Assembly (NCBI RefSeq): GCF_001183605.1
Contig: NZ_LFXJ01000005.1
Coordinates: 1,438,929 to 1,502,928, forward strand
DNA length: 64,000 nucleotides
Source of the DNA: Lysinibacillus xylanilyticus
Lineage (GTDB): Bacteria; Bacillota; Bacilli; Bacillales_A; Planococcaceae
Direction: 5' to 3'
This document shows positions 7,126 through 15,176 of the stretch, in pieces (position 1 is the first letter of the stretch; each line of letters opens with the position of its first letter). The position numbers were made by a program, and so were the translations under genes. The notes under the pieces were generated by a model. It saw only the letters and a program-made list of their open reading frames with translations, ran no database searches and was not told the DNA's origin.

Positions 7126-8274
7126 TTAGTTAAACACAAGCTCAAACTTTCTATTCGTATAATCAATCACCAAACGCCCATTCTTAGCAATATCACTGCC
7201 AAAAACACCATCTAGCTTAAAAAAAGTAGCAAGATCTGTCAACATCTCTCTCACGTTGTGTAAGCTGATCGATTGATTCTCATTTAGATAAACAATTAAT
7301 CTTTCTATGCTGTCTAATTCTCTTTCTTTTACATCACCGAAGCCTCCAGAAAGTATCATTATTTTCACTATTTTAAGATCATCGATTTTCGAAAGAAGAG
7401 GTTGTCCAAAATGGGTCTTATTTGCACCGGTGTCTAAACCGAAATACAAGGGAACTTGATTCTGTCCTTTCACTTTCAAAATAGGATACCCACAGAAGAA
7501 AAGGTTGTTTCCCACATTATCTTTTTGTTGCGGTTTCTGAATAATGACCTGTTTTCGTCCATAGTCAATTTCCAAAAAAACATGTTGTATGATGTCCCAT
7601 CCAATGATACCGTCTACCTTCATTATTTCTTCTGTTTTAGGATTTTGAATCATTAATAAATCATTTGCTAACACTAATGTAGGCTGATTAACAATCGTCA
7701 GACCCTGTATGACAATTGAATCGATGATGGCCAAATCGGCACTAAAATTTTGGTTTGTTGAATTTCCAGCCTCAATTTCTTCTTCTTTCGCAATGTTAAT
7801 ATTACAGTCACTTACTAAAGCATTAGAAATGACCGTCATCCCCGCACCAGTATCTAACCAAAAGCTTTTCTTACTACCATTAATCATTACTTCAATCGTT
7901 GGAGAGCCAGAGATACTTAGTGTCATTGGAATACATATTTCATCGTTTAAGAAGGAGAATAATGTTTGTTCTGACTTGCTACAAGCTCTCGCAATTAAAC
8001 GATTGCTTTGATCAATATTTTGATCATCAAGAAGGCCGAGCAACTCTAATTGTTTCCATTCAGATTTAGTAAAAAATAGCTCAAATAAAATCTTGGCACA
8101 GCCACTACGTAAAGAATGATCATGAGAGTCACAATACAGATCCTTTAAAATTTCTACAGCCAAACATTCTTCTCCTTCTGTAATTAACTTTAAAGCAGAA
8201 ACAAAATCTTTTTGTTCATCATTCATTTCTAATGTTGCAAAATCAAACTTCTCCATCTTGTCTACAACATTCAA
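7126..8274 (-). CDS. Protein with two retropepsin-like aspartic protease domains
   Basis: The 382-residue protein has an N-terminal helical region (residues 1 to about 110) and two retropepsin-like domains. Domain one has FWLDTGAGMTVIS (DTG near 141) and VDGIIGWDII (about 220). Domain two has YFGLDTGANKTHFG (DTG near 281) and LDGVFGSDIAKNG (about 360). Each thus carries the catalytic DTG and the later hydrophobic-hydrophobic-Gly flap partner. No signal peptide is seen, so it is probably cytoplasmic. The start is a TTG at 8274 after GGAGGGG; an earlier TTG lies before the ribosome site. Confidence 0.8.
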   Translation of the reverse strand: MNVVDKMEKFDFATLEMNDEQKDFVSALKLITEGEECLAVEILKDLYCDSHDHSLRSGCAKILFELFFTKSEWKQLELLGLLDDQNIDQSNRLIARACSKSEQTLFSFLNDEICIPMTLSISGSPTIEVMINGSKKSFWLDTGAGMTVISNALVSDCNINIAKEEEIEAGNSTNQNFSADLAIIDSIVIQGLTIVNQPTLVLANDLLMIQNPKTEEIMKVDGIIGWDIIQHVFLEIDYGRKQVIIQKPQQKDNVGNNLFFCGYPILKVKGQNQVPLYFGLDTGANKTHFGQPLLSKIDDLKIVKIMILSGGFGDVKERELDSIERLIVYLNENQSISLHNVREMLTDLATFFKLDGVFGSDIAKNGRLVIDYTNRKFELVFN

Positions 8275-8384
8275 TTTATCCCCTCCAACAAACAATTTAC
8301 TTTTCTATATTACTTCTTTACACTTCCAACAAATCCCTTCTTATTCAACTAAACTTCATCGTTTGTTAAAGTATCAATTCTTTT

Positions 8385-8580
8385 GTAAAACAAAAAAGCA
8401 GCCTTTCGACTACTTCACCATCTGATCCAAAAAGCTGTTTTTATCCACCTTCGCTACCGGCTTGCCAAACTTCCTCAATAGAATCAGTCATCTAGCTATA
8501 ATCCTCAAACCATTTAAGTAAACTTTCTTTACCTTCTTTTGTCCTTATTACATAGTTTTACCTCCCTATGTATTATACGA
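8385..8580 (-). pseudogene. Decayed gene ending in FLDQMVK
   Basis: On the minus strand, fragments read VIRTKEGKESLLKWFEDYS and, in another frame, FGKPVAKVDKNSFLDQMVK followed by a stop and the hairpin AAGTAG/CTGCTT with a T-run. The last 50 bases align with the 3' end of the small HTH gene at 3427 to 3482. This is a broken relative of that gene or of its terminator region. Confidence 0.45.
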
Positions 8581-8615
8581 ACAAAACTTATAAGAAGGTC
8601 TATAACCCATACAGA

Positions 8616-8646
8616 GCTGGAGCGTGTGACGACGCTACAGCGTTTT
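8616..8646. terminator. Hairpin resembling the terminator at 20996
   Basis: Arms GCTGGAGCGT and ACGCTACAGC pair with one mismatch and are followed by TTTTAATTT. A closely similar hairpin lies at 20996 to 21027. Confidence 0.4.
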
Positions 8647-8705
8647 AATTTGGTATTTCTTTCTCAGGCAATGAACTATACATACAAAGCTATTACGACA
8701 TATAA

Positions 8706-8780
8706 ATAGTAGTGTAAAGCTAATTTAGCCTTACACCTCCGAATTTTGTTACAAAGGGTCACCCTATCCCAAGTGACCCT
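8706..8780 (+). repeat. Two-hairpin intergenic element, copy 1
   Basis: The first hairpin is formed by GTGTAAAGCTAA and TTAGCCTTACAC and is followed at once by CTCC. The second is AGGGTCAC/GTGACCCT. Copies with the same order lie at 49477 and 62117. In this copy no T-run follows, and no intact plus-strand gene lies upstream. Confidence 0.65.
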
Positions 8781-8880
8781 CCCTTCCTCATAATAAATTA
8801 CTCCCATTACTTACATACAAAAACGTCTAAAAATTTGTTGATTTTTCCCGTTTTTTGTTTTATATTTACAATATCCATGT

Positions 8881-8914
8881 GCTGTTTAACAGGTAACTGT
8901 TAGGCAGCTTTTTA
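8881..8914 (+). terminator. Strong hairpin with T-run
   Basis: Twelve-bp arms GCTGTTTAACAG and CTGTTAGGCAGC (two G-T pairs) with a GTAA loop, followed by TTTTT. It faces the plus strand, where no intact gene is seen upstream; together with the element at 8706 it could end a small RNA. Confidence 0.5.
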
Positions 8915-8918
8915 ATTA

Positions 8919-9047
8919 CTAGCATACAATAATTACTGATACAACAATGACTATAATGAGTAACTCACATTTTCCACAAAATTCTTTACGGTTTTTACCT
9001 CGGCAATCTTCTGGCCTATTAAGAAAATTCACTAACCGTTTTAACAT
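8919..9047 (-). CDS. Small membrane protein in prophage debris
   Basis: A 42-codon frame begins MLKRLVNFLNRPEDCRGKNR and ends in a hydrophobic stretch LLIIVIVVSVIIVC. It has one membrane segment and three cysteines or more outside it (DCRGKNRKEFCGKC). GTGG lies six to nine bases before the ATG. It lies among broken phage frames on the same strand and may itself be a remnant. Function unknown. Confidence 0.4.
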   Translation of the reverse strand: MLKRLVNFLNRPEDCRGKNRKEFCGKCELLIIVIVVSVIIVC

Positions 9048-9331
9048 CTGAGCCACCACTTATCCACTAATTCCAAGCGTTCGTGCAACGATAACCTCCA
9101 ACTGTTGCTGCATTAATGACCTTATCCACTTCCATGTTATCAATTTTCTAACTAACCTGTAGTTCTTCTACACTTCGAATAATGTCGTATGCTCTTTTAA
9201 TGGCTACAACGTAATTTTCCATAACCACATTAGGTTCCATCGCTCCGATAGCTTCGTAGATTGCCCTATGATGCTTGATTAATCATTAATATACGACCGT
9301 TGTCATGGACGAATATTTGTAATTGGTTCAT
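9048..9331 (-). pseudogene. Decayed phage genes
   Basis: A well-placed start (ATG 9331, AGGAGG upstream) opens MNQLQIFVHDNGRILMINQA and stops after 21 codons. A second frame then reads IYEAIGAMEPNVVMENYVVA and IKRAYDIIRSVEELQVS, a stop, and KIDNMEVDKVINAATVGGYR. The pieces look like one or two small phage genes interrupted by stops and a frameshift. I cannot assign the family firmly. Confidence 0.5.
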
Positions 9332-9365
9332 GCTAAAACCTCCTGAATATTAACTAAGGTATTTT

Positions 9366-10016
9366 ATGGAATATCCAGAAATAAAGGAGTTGTTATTAGT
9401 GTCTTCAAAAAAAGTATCAATCGGTCTTACACAATTTACAGACTTTACTTTCAAAGGCGTTACTGGGAAAACTTCAATGGTTAGACAAATAAAATATCAA
9501 GATGAATACAATCCTGCTTTTGATTACTGGAAACCTTTACGGGATGGTATCCGAAAATTCCATGAGAAAGAATTTAGTAACGATTACCTGCTTTCTCTTG
9601 CTAACAAAGCTTCTCAAGCTAAACAAAAGAATTACCTAGAAGCAGTCAAAGCACATTTAAAATTCATTAAAAATAAAGAAATTGAATGGTTTGAACCAGG
9701 GAAATCTAATTGGAATAGCGAACATTTAACTGTTCGTTCATCACCAGAACTTGGATTAAAGATTGATGGTGTTCCACACTTAATCAAGTTATATTTCAAA
9801 GGCAAGGACGAACGAATTGATAAAAATAAATGCCGCTCATCTTTGACACTTTTAAATCAATCTGACTTCACCATTGAGCATTCTCCTGATATAAAACCGG
9901 CAATTTATAACGTCCAAAAAGGCAGATTGATTTCAGATGAACCCTCTACTGAAGATCATCTAATTGCACTTGAATCAGAAGCAGCGCAATTTATGGTCAT
10001 CTGGAACAAAATTTAA
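9366..10016 (+). CDS. Conserved hypothetical protein
   Basis: A 216-residue soluble protein, rich in Lys and Glu, with no signal peptide or membrane segment. Blocks include LRDGIRKFHEKEFSNDYLLS and SPELGLKIDGVPHLIKLYFK. The shape suggests a helical N-terminal half and a strand-rich C-terminal half. I do not recognise a characterised family. AAGGT precedes the ATG by six bases, and a strong terminator follows at 10090. It sits next to prophage debris, so it may be mobile DNA cargo. Confidence 0.7.
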   Translation: MEYPEIKELLLVSSKKVSIGLTQFTDFTFKGVTGKTSMVRQIKYQDEYNPAFDYWKPLRDGIRKFHEKEFSNDYLLSLANKASQAKQKNYLEAVKAHLKFIKNKEIEWFEPGKSNWNSEHLTVRSSPELGLKIDGVPHLIKLYFKGKDERIDKNKCRSSLTLLNQSDFTIEHSPDIKPAIYNVQKGRLISDEPSTEDHLIALESEAAQFMVIWNKI

Positions 10017-10089
10017 TTAGGCTCTGAGTATATCCCGAATTTATAATAAATTATTTAGTAATAATAAAGTTACTAGGGATATCATAAAA

Positions 10090-10121
10090 GAGGCCACTCT
10101 TTAACGAGTGGCCATTTTTTT
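10090..10121 (+). terminator. Intrinsic terminator
   Basis: Perfect arms GGCCACTC and GAGTGGCC with a six-base loop, followed by eight T residues. Confidence 0.85.
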
Positions 10122-10135
10122 AATAATATAGAAAT

Positions 10136-10168
10136 AAAAAGCCTCATCCTATTTAATGAAGGCTTTGT
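10136..10168 (-). terminator. Terminator of the DUF3953-like gene
   Basis: Arms AAAGCCT and AGGCTTT, with T residues following on the minus strand, 52 bases after the stop at 10220. Confidence 0.55.
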
Positions 10169-10219
10169 TCCCGTACTATATCTATTTTTAGAAAACCTCA
10201 CTTTTACACACACATTTAG

Positions 10220-10453
10220 CTAGGCCTGTATAGAAAACCTTGAAATGACACAAATACCGAAAATAAAAATACCCCGATTAGTAGCCAACCATAAAATTTG
10301 CTCTCTCTGAAATTCTTTAATTCCTAAAGTTAACATAAATAATCCTAAGAATAATATCGTTAAAAAATTCAACTGGTAATCGCGTGTGATAAGTCCATAC
10401 GCTGAGAGAGATACTACTATGATTGAAAAAACAATTTGTAAAATTTTCAGCAA
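10220..10453 (-). CDS. Small membrane protein, DUF3953-like
   Basis: A 77-residue protein with two or three hydrophobic segments. The middle reads LNFLTILFLGLFMLTLGIKE, matching the FLGLMML-GIEEL block of DUF3953 proteins of Bacillus. The C-terminal segment (ATNRGIFIFGICVIS) is a further membrane helix. I place the start at TTG 10453, eight bases after AGGGGAG; the GTG at 10462 sits inside the ribosome site. Function unknown. Confidence 0.65.
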   Translation of the reverse strand: MLKILQIVFSIIVVSLSAYGLITRDYQLNFLTILFLGLFMLTLGIKEFQREQILWLATNRGIFIFGICVISRFSIQA

Positions 10454-10663
10454 AACTTCCACTCCCCTTTTTAATTACAAGCTCTTAGAAAATTTTAAAA
10501 TATTTTTATTTTTATCATACAATAAAAAAGAGGTTATGGATATCAATGCCAATTCTTAGCCTTTCATGTTATGGATGAAGGTCGGTCGTCTGTCTGTCAG
10601 TCCATGGATGAAACTTTACCATACTAAATCCATAAACAAAATTTCGTCAAAGGTGGGATGCAA

Positions 10664-10837
10664 ATGAAAATTCTTGAGGTAATGACCGCCATTATTTTAG
10701 GTTTTTTTACGGGGATTTTACTTAGTGATGGTGGAATAAAAATTCATGAAAATGGAATCCATATTTTATTAGGTTGCATTTTTTGGATGTTAACTTTCAT
10801 TTATTTGCGTATGCCTTCAAAGCTTTCTAGAGAATAA
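10664..10837 (+). CDS. Small two-helix membrane protein
   Basis: A 57-residue frame starts MKILEVMTAIILGFFTGILL and carries a second hydrophobic segment, ILLGCIFWMLTFIYLRM. AAGGTGGG precedes the ATG by six bases. No family is recognised. The intact frame, good ribosome site and paired membrane helices support a real gene. Confidence 0.6.
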   Translation: MKILEVMTAIILGFFTGILLSDGGIKIHENGIHILLGCIFWMLTFIYLRMPSKLSRE

Positions 10838-10884
10838 AAAGAAAGATAGTATACTTATTTCATCTTTTTGAAGTAAAAGGCAGA

Positions 10885-10977
10885 ATGATTGAACTAATAA
10901 TCCATATAGAGTGGTTTGTATTAGGAACTAGTATAAGTAAAGAGTGCATAAAGAAAATCCAAGAGCATCATTCCTAA
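10885..10977 (+). CDS. Possible 30-residue peptide
   Basis: A short frame, MIELIIHIEWFVLGTSISKE to the end KKIQEHHS, has AAAGG five bases before its ATG. There is no other support, and it may be a chance frame. Confidence 0.25.
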   Translation: MIELIIHIEWFVLGTSISKECIKKIQEHHS

Positions 10978-11087
10978 TTACTTTTGTAATAATTTTCTGG
11001 TAAAATAAAATTTAATAGAACATTCATATTAGATTTGGTTCTAATCTTCCAATTAGTTGAATATAAATTAATAAGGAGGTGTTTATA

Positions 11088-11213
11088 TTGAAAAAGAAAT
11101 TAGGAATAATTCTTTTTGCTGTAGCGATTTTTGGCGTAACATCTGTATCAACTGCCTCTACTGCATCTGCTAAATGCGTTCCAGCAGGTACGGCATGGTC
11201 ATGTGACAAATAA
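11088..11213 (+). CDS. Secreted peptide precursor with two Cys
   Basis: The TTG start (11088) follows an excellent AAGGAGGTG site. The 41-residue product has a classical signal peptide (KKKLGIILFAVAIFGVTSVS, then TASTASA) and a short mature tail, KCVPAGTAWSCDK, with two cysteines ten residues apart. A terminator follows 44 bases after the stop. It is very probably exported as a disulfide-bonded peptide of about 13 residues. The role (signal, toxin or structural) is unknown. A long opposite-strand frame here is spurious. Confidence 0.75.
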   Translation: MKKKLGIILFAVAIFGVTSVSTASTASAKCVPAGTAWSCDK

Positions 11214-11256
11214 GTTATAAACTGAAATATGTAATATTAAATTGAAATATTTAATT

Positions 11257-11281
11257 AAAAGCCACTTCATAGTGGTTTTTT
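11257..11281 (+). terminator. Terminator of the secreted-peptide gene
   Basis: Arms GCCACT and AGTGGT extended by A-T pairs, loop TCAT, followed by a run of T residues. Confidence 0.8.
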
Positions 11282-11623
11282 ATTTGAAATATACTAAATT
11301 CCTCGTTTAACTCAACGTTTTAACCTATTTTACCTATAAACTAAAAAGTTTTGACTTCAGATTTTACGCTTCACTGCACCCTACAAGAAACAAAGCAAAT
11401 CCATAAATATAATCATTTTTTTCACTAAATCCCCCAAATTTGTTTTATAGATTAGACTTGAAATCTAAAGCTTAGTACAAACCGCTGAAATTCGGCTACT
11501 TATTATCTTTCTGACACGACCCTCATTTTATCAGTAATTGAATATATACATTAGTTTTAAAATTACCCTAATTATGTTATCTTTTCACTAATCACCAATC
11601 CAAATATTAGGAGTTGCGATGCC
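11282..11623. other. Intergenic, no gene seen
   Basis: AT-rich sequence without a credible reading frame. At about 11504 it shares CTTTCTGACACGA with 3636 to 3648 in the small HTH gene, which may be a trace of a decayed relative. Confidence 0.4.
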
Positions 11624-11821
11624 ATGAAAACATATTCTTCAATCGGGAAATTCATTTATTGGATAGGCTTCTTTTTATTTATAAGTGGACTTGCAACATC
11701 GCTCGGTCCATTTGATTACAATTCATTAATTCCGAATAAATCTGTTGCATTAATATACATTTCTATAGGAATTGCTTTTATGTTATCTTCAAACTATTTA
11801 AAGAACAGAATCGATCAATAA
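11624..11821 (+). CDS. Small membrane protein
   Basis: A 65-residue protein with two membrane helices (FIYWIGFFLFISGLATSL and ALIYISIGIAFMLSS) joined by a short loop. GGAG lies ten bases before the ATG. I do not recognise the family. Confidence 0.6.
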   Translation: MKTYSSIGKFIYWIGFFLFISGLATSLGPFDYNSLIPNKSVALIYISIGIAFMLSSNYLKNRIDQ

Positions 11822-11850
11822 GCAAATAGTTTACCCTTAGTGCACTTAAT

Positions 11851-11877
11851 CTTTCTGACATGATCTATGACAGAAAG
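11851..11877. promoter_or_regulatory. Inverted repeat before the acetyltransferase gene
   Basis: CTTTCTGACAT and ATGACAGAAAG are inverted copies with one mismatch around a five-base centre, 41 bases before the start at 11918. No T-run follows, so an operator is as likely as a terminator. Confidence 0.35.
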
Positions 11878-11917
11878 AAAAGTAGTAAATTAAAAATGAT
11901 ATATCGGAGGGATTATT

Positions 11918-12385
11918 GTGTTAATTAGAAGTGCAAAAGCTCAAGATTGTCATTTATTAAGCGATTTAGCCTATAAGTCAAAAGCCTACTGGGGATATAC
12001 AGAAGATTTTCTGCAACAATGTAAAGAGGATTTAACAGTAACAAAAGGGTACATAGAAGAAAATTCAGTTTTCGTCATGGAGAGTGACAACAAGATCATA
12101 GCATTTTATAGCTTCACTATTAATGAACAGAAATTAGATGCCTTATTCATTGACCCTGATTATATCGGTAAAGGATTAGGGAGAATCATATGGGACCATT
12201 TATTAAATAAAGCAAAAGAGTTAGGAATAAGCGAGTTTACTCTTGATAGTGAACCTAACGCAGAAGGTTTTTATTTGAAAATGGGAGCGAAGAACATTGG
12301 CTCTACACCATCTACTGTGTTTCCTGACCGTCATCTTCCTTTAATGAAAGTTAATGTTTTAAAATTATTAAATGTAAGACAATAA
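11918..12385 (+). CDS. GNAT-family N-acetyltransferase
   Basis: A 155-residue GNAT protein. The acetyl-CoA binding block is seen as ALFIDPDYIGKGLGRIIWDH (about residues 82-101), with the Q/RxxGxG/A form as YIGKGLG. A later segment, LDSEPNAEGFYLKMGAKNIG, is the usual strand 5 and helix 4 region. The GTG start at 11918 follows CGGAGGG. The substrate is unknown. The gene stands alone and is followed by a strong hairpin. Confidence 0.85.
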   Translation: MLIRSAKAQDCHLLSDLAYKSKAYWGYTEDFLQQCKEDLTVTKGYIEENSVFVMESDNKIIAFYSFTINEQKLDALFIDPDYIGKGLGRIIWDHLLNKAKELGISEFTLDSEPNAEGFYLKMGAKNIGSTPSTVFPDRHLPLMKVNVLKLLNVRQ

Positions 12386-12419
12386 TTAAGCTATCTTGAT
12401 TTTTATGCGTACAATAAAA

Positions 12420-12452
12420 GAAAGCGTATTCGACCATTCCGAATACGCTTCT
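12420..12452. terminator. Bidirectional terminator
   Basis: Perfect 11-bp arms AAGCGTATTCG and CGAATACGCTT, with T-rich flanks in both directions, between convergent genes. Confidence 0.8.
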
Positions 12453-12489
12453 CTTTTCTAATAGTGAATAAAAAAAATCGTCTCATTCC

Positions 12490-12987
12490 TTATTTCACTT
12501 TCGCAAAACCTAACTTCCATTTATGTAAATAAGTCGAATAAAATAAAATTATCAATACTAAACCTATGATAAATGAGAAATTTCCTATCTTCAGAAAAAC
12601 TAACTTTGTATAATTGTCTAGCGGAGTCAATTGGATAATAAAATATAGGGTCAATAGTATTCCGACAAAAGTAACCAATAATATATTTTTATTTTTCCAA
12701 TAACCAAATAAGGTTTTTATGAAATAAGTGAAAAAAATCCAAAGACTAAAAACTATTAAAGCATGAGATATTCTATCTGCTAATTGTCCTTTCAGTACAG
12801 TTAAAAAAAGAATAGAAAACACGACTACTGAAACAAAAGGAGCAAACACAATTAACATTTCCATTCTTTTAATTGGTAATTGTAGCTTTGAATCAGCCAC
12901 CAATGACAATGATGCTCTTTGTGAATAAAAAAATAAACAAGCAATAATAATCAATCCTAAATATAAAATGATAATACCTTCCTTCAT
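12490..12987 (-). CDS. Multi-pass membrane protein, unknown
   Basis: The 165-residue protein has about five membrane helices (residues 3-21, 44-65, 75-93, 100-120 and 134-153). A basic segment, FGYWKNKN, lies between the third and fourth. AGGA precedes the ATG by seven bases. No family is recognised from the sequence. Confidence 0.65.
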   Translation of the reverse strand: MKEGIIILYLGLIIIACLFFYSQRASLSLVADSKLQLPIKRMEMLIVFAPFVSVVVFSILFLTVLKGQLADRISHALIVFSLWIFFTYFIKTLFGYWKNKNILLVTFVGILLTLYFIIQLTPLDNYTKLVFLKIGNFSFIIGLVLIILFYSTYLHKWKLGFAKVK

Positions 12988-13101
12988 CCCTTTATCCTAA
13001 TAAAGGAACTTGTTTTTGTTAAAAATATAGAATGTTCTACTATATTTATTGCAACAATATACTATCATTTTTCTTTTTTGATTATTGGGTTTTGTTGCAT
13101 T

Positions 13102-13224
13102 TTAAGCAATTTTCCACCAAAATGAGCGAATTCCAATTTCAATAGTATCTAGATCCACGAAATTACCACGCCAATTTTTTAATACACCTGTAACTCTTAC
13201 TGTTGGCCACTTCGATGCTCGCAT
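13102..13224 (-). pseudogene. 40-residue fragment, probable phage remnant
   Basis: A minus-strand frame reads MRASKWPTVRVTGVLKNWRG and ends DTIEIGIRSFWWKIA. It lacks a ribosome site at the ATG. The W-rich, strand-like sequence looks like the C-terminus of a larger protein. Flanking sequence (13000 to 13528) holds no other gene. Confidence 0.35.
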
Positions 13225-13344
13225 GCCGCATATAAAAGCCCCCCGCTAATATGTGAAAGGCTCAATATTTATAGGCCACCCCGCTTCTTCTTAATCAACA
13301 TAGACTTCTGTGATTATACAAACTTAATAGCGGAAACGAAAATA

Positions 13345-13385
13345 AAAAGCATGAACACTTACACGCAGTAAGCTTTCATGCTTTT
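13345..13385 (-). terminator. Stem-loop with internal second stem
   Basis: Arms AAAAGCATGAA and TTCATGCTTTT enclose CTTAC/GTAAG. T residues follow on the minus strand, so it probably ends transcription from the PhzF gene. Confidence 0.6.
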
Positions 13386-13528
13386 ACTCGATTTCATAGG
13401 AATACCAAAGCTTATTATTGCAAGGCTTCTTTCGTCTTACATTGTCTAAATCCTGATCTAAAAATGAATATTTGAAAATAAGGATATTCTTTTTCCTTCG
13501 TTCACCAACATTCGGTGTTTATTTGTTT

Positions 13529-14386
13529 TCACTCAATATTTTCTACATTTAAACACTTAGTTTCACAGTAATAGCCTTTGCCGCCAACATAAACTTTTTC
13601 TATTTCATTCTTGCTATTGGTTGCTAATTTAACTAATATTTCGGAAGGCGAGTGTAAAGAATAACCTTGTTCAAATACATAGACTTCTTTTTGCAAGTAG
13701 TGCTGTTCATAAAGGTAGCAAGCTAATGCACCGTTTGAAGTTCCAGTCGCTGCTTCTTCATTGATGTCGTATAGTGGAGCAAAATTTCTGCATATAATTC
13801 GATTGTCATTAAAAGTATATAGATGCATCCCGACAACATTATAATACTTGCTGATTTCTTTAATTTTTTCAAAATTAGGTTGCAGTGCATGTAATCGTGT
13901 TTCGTTTTTTATAGGAATTAAAATATCTTTTAAGCCCGTGGAGACAATTTGAATTGGGTATTTATTGTCTATATCTTTAATGTCAAAACAGTCGATGAAC
14001 TCGTTTGGAGATACAACATCATAGAATATCGGTTTGTTTTGTTCCATGAATATGATGTCATCTTTTAGGGTAATAGTAAGAACACCGCTGTTCGTTTCAA
14101 TCGTATAGCGATTCCTGAAAAGTTTATTTAAATGCATCAGTATCGCGAAAGAGCCAATTGTGGCATGACCACATAAATCAACTTCTTCTTTTGGTGTAAA
14201 ATACTCAAATTTATAATCAGCAATTTCAGATTCTGATATAAATGCGGTTTCCGCATAGCCCAGTTGTTTGGCTATTGCCATTTTTTGAGTAGTGGTCAAT
14301 GTATTCTCAATAAATACCACTCCTGCTTTATTTCCGCCTTTATGATCCTTGCTAAATGCACTTGCAACATAAACGGATATTTTCAT
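13529..14386 (-). CDS. PhzF-family isomerase
   Basis: A 285-residue PhzF/YddE-type protein. The N-terminal block GGNKAGVVF and the YAETAFIS segment carry the conserved Glu that acts as acid-base in the family; YFTPKEEVDLCGHATIGSFA is the first lobe signature and EEAATGTSNGALACYLYEQH the second. Members isomerise or epimerise small metabolites; the substrate here is unknown. The start at 14386 follows GGAAGGTG; the frame extends further up to 14473 but without a ribosome site. Confidence 0.9.
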   Translation of the reverse strand: MKISVYVASAFSKDHKGGNKAGVVFIENTLTTTQKMAIAKQLGYAETAFISESEIADYKFEYFTPKEEVDLCGHATIGSFAILMHLNKLFRNRYTIETNSGVLTITLKDDIIFMEQNKPIFYDVVSPNEFIDCFDIKDIDNKYPIQIVSTGLKDILIPIKNETRLHALQPNFEKIKEISKYYNVVGMHLYTFNDNRIICRNFAPLYDINEEAATGTSNGALACYLYEQHYLQKEVYVFEQGYSLHSPSEILVKLATNSKNEIEKVYVGGKGYYCETKCLNVENIE

Positions 14387-14474
14387 AAGACACCTTCCTT
14401 CCTCACTAATAGTAAATTCTAGCATAGAAGGCACTACGTATAAATGTTGTTGGATAAATTCGCCATAAAGCAAG

Positions 14475-14521
14475 AGACAAACTATTTTTTAGCATCTGAA
14501 CTCTCCAAAAATAGTTTGTCT
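14475..14521 (-). terminator. Long hairpin between two minus-strand genes
   Basis: Perfect 15-bp arms (AGACAAACTATTTTT and its complement) with a 17-base loop, just after the glycolipid-binding-like gene. The arm length is unusual for a terminator, and it may instead protect or regulate the downstream PhzF message. Confidence 0.6.
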
Positions 14522-14552
14522 ACAGTCTGAGACCAAGACTGATACCTTTATC

Positions 14553-15110
14553 TTATTTTACTCTTCTAAATACATTCGGATAGTCTAAAATCAAACCCTG
14601 TTCGTCTACACATATAGTTGTTTCATAATCATAACAACGGTATTTATAATATCTCAAATTACCATTGTTATTTATATATTTATAGGATTGGGGAACTTTT
14701 TTTACCTCGAGAGATGGAATAGATATGTATACCATTTCGAAATGTTCCTCTTGATTAAGGACCCAATCCATTCTATTGATGGGAAGTGAATTTGAAAATG
14801 GTGTTGCAGAGATATCTATATCAATTGCACCTTTTAGCTTATCAATTACCTGTCCATCATTTTCGTACCAGTTACCCTTTCCATCAGACAATAGGTTTAA
14901 ACTGATGTGTTCATCAACTACTATTGTCAATTTTTTAGTAAACCAATTGGTGTCTAAATCAACTTTGTATTCTACAATATGAGCATTAGATTCATCCCCT
15001 TCTACGTATATAATTGTCCCTTTTGCTGAGAAGTTTTTTTCTTCTTTAGTAATGCTGAAATACTCGCAACCAAACTGTTCTTCATTCTTCCATACTACCT
15101 TTTGATTCAA
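14553..15110 (-). CDS. Putative glycolipid-binding family protein (PF06475 type)
   Basis: The 185-residue protein has the family pattern of repeated strands ending in conserved blocks: VDLDTNWFTKKLTIVVDEHI, then GNWYENDGQVIDKLKGAIDI, DISATPFSNSLPINRMDWVL, and the C-terminal CVDEQGLILDYPNVFRRVK. The DxDxxxTPFTNxLPI and YPxxFRR motifs are diagnostic. The annotation as glycolipid-binding is by family only; no activity is proven. The start is a TTG at 15110 after AAGGGGAG. No signal peptide is present. Confidence 0.85.
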   Translation of the reverse strand: MNQKVVWKNEEQFGCEYFSITKEEKNFSAKGTIIYVEGDESNAHIVEYKVDLDTNWFTKKLTIVVDEHISLNLLSDGKGNWYENDGQVIDKLKGAIDIDISATPFSNSLPINRMDWVLNQEEHFEMVYISIPSLEVKKVPQSYKYINNNGNLRYYKYRCYDYETTICVDEQGLILDYPNVFRRVK

Positions 15111-15176
15111 AATTTTCTCCCCTTTCTTTAATAAAATATATTTCCTCGTGACCCAAACACCTATTTTTTGTAAATA

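Noticed and set aside
11024-11209. A 61-codon minus-strand frame
   Set aside because: It lies opposite the signal-peptide precursor, which has a far better start and terminator.
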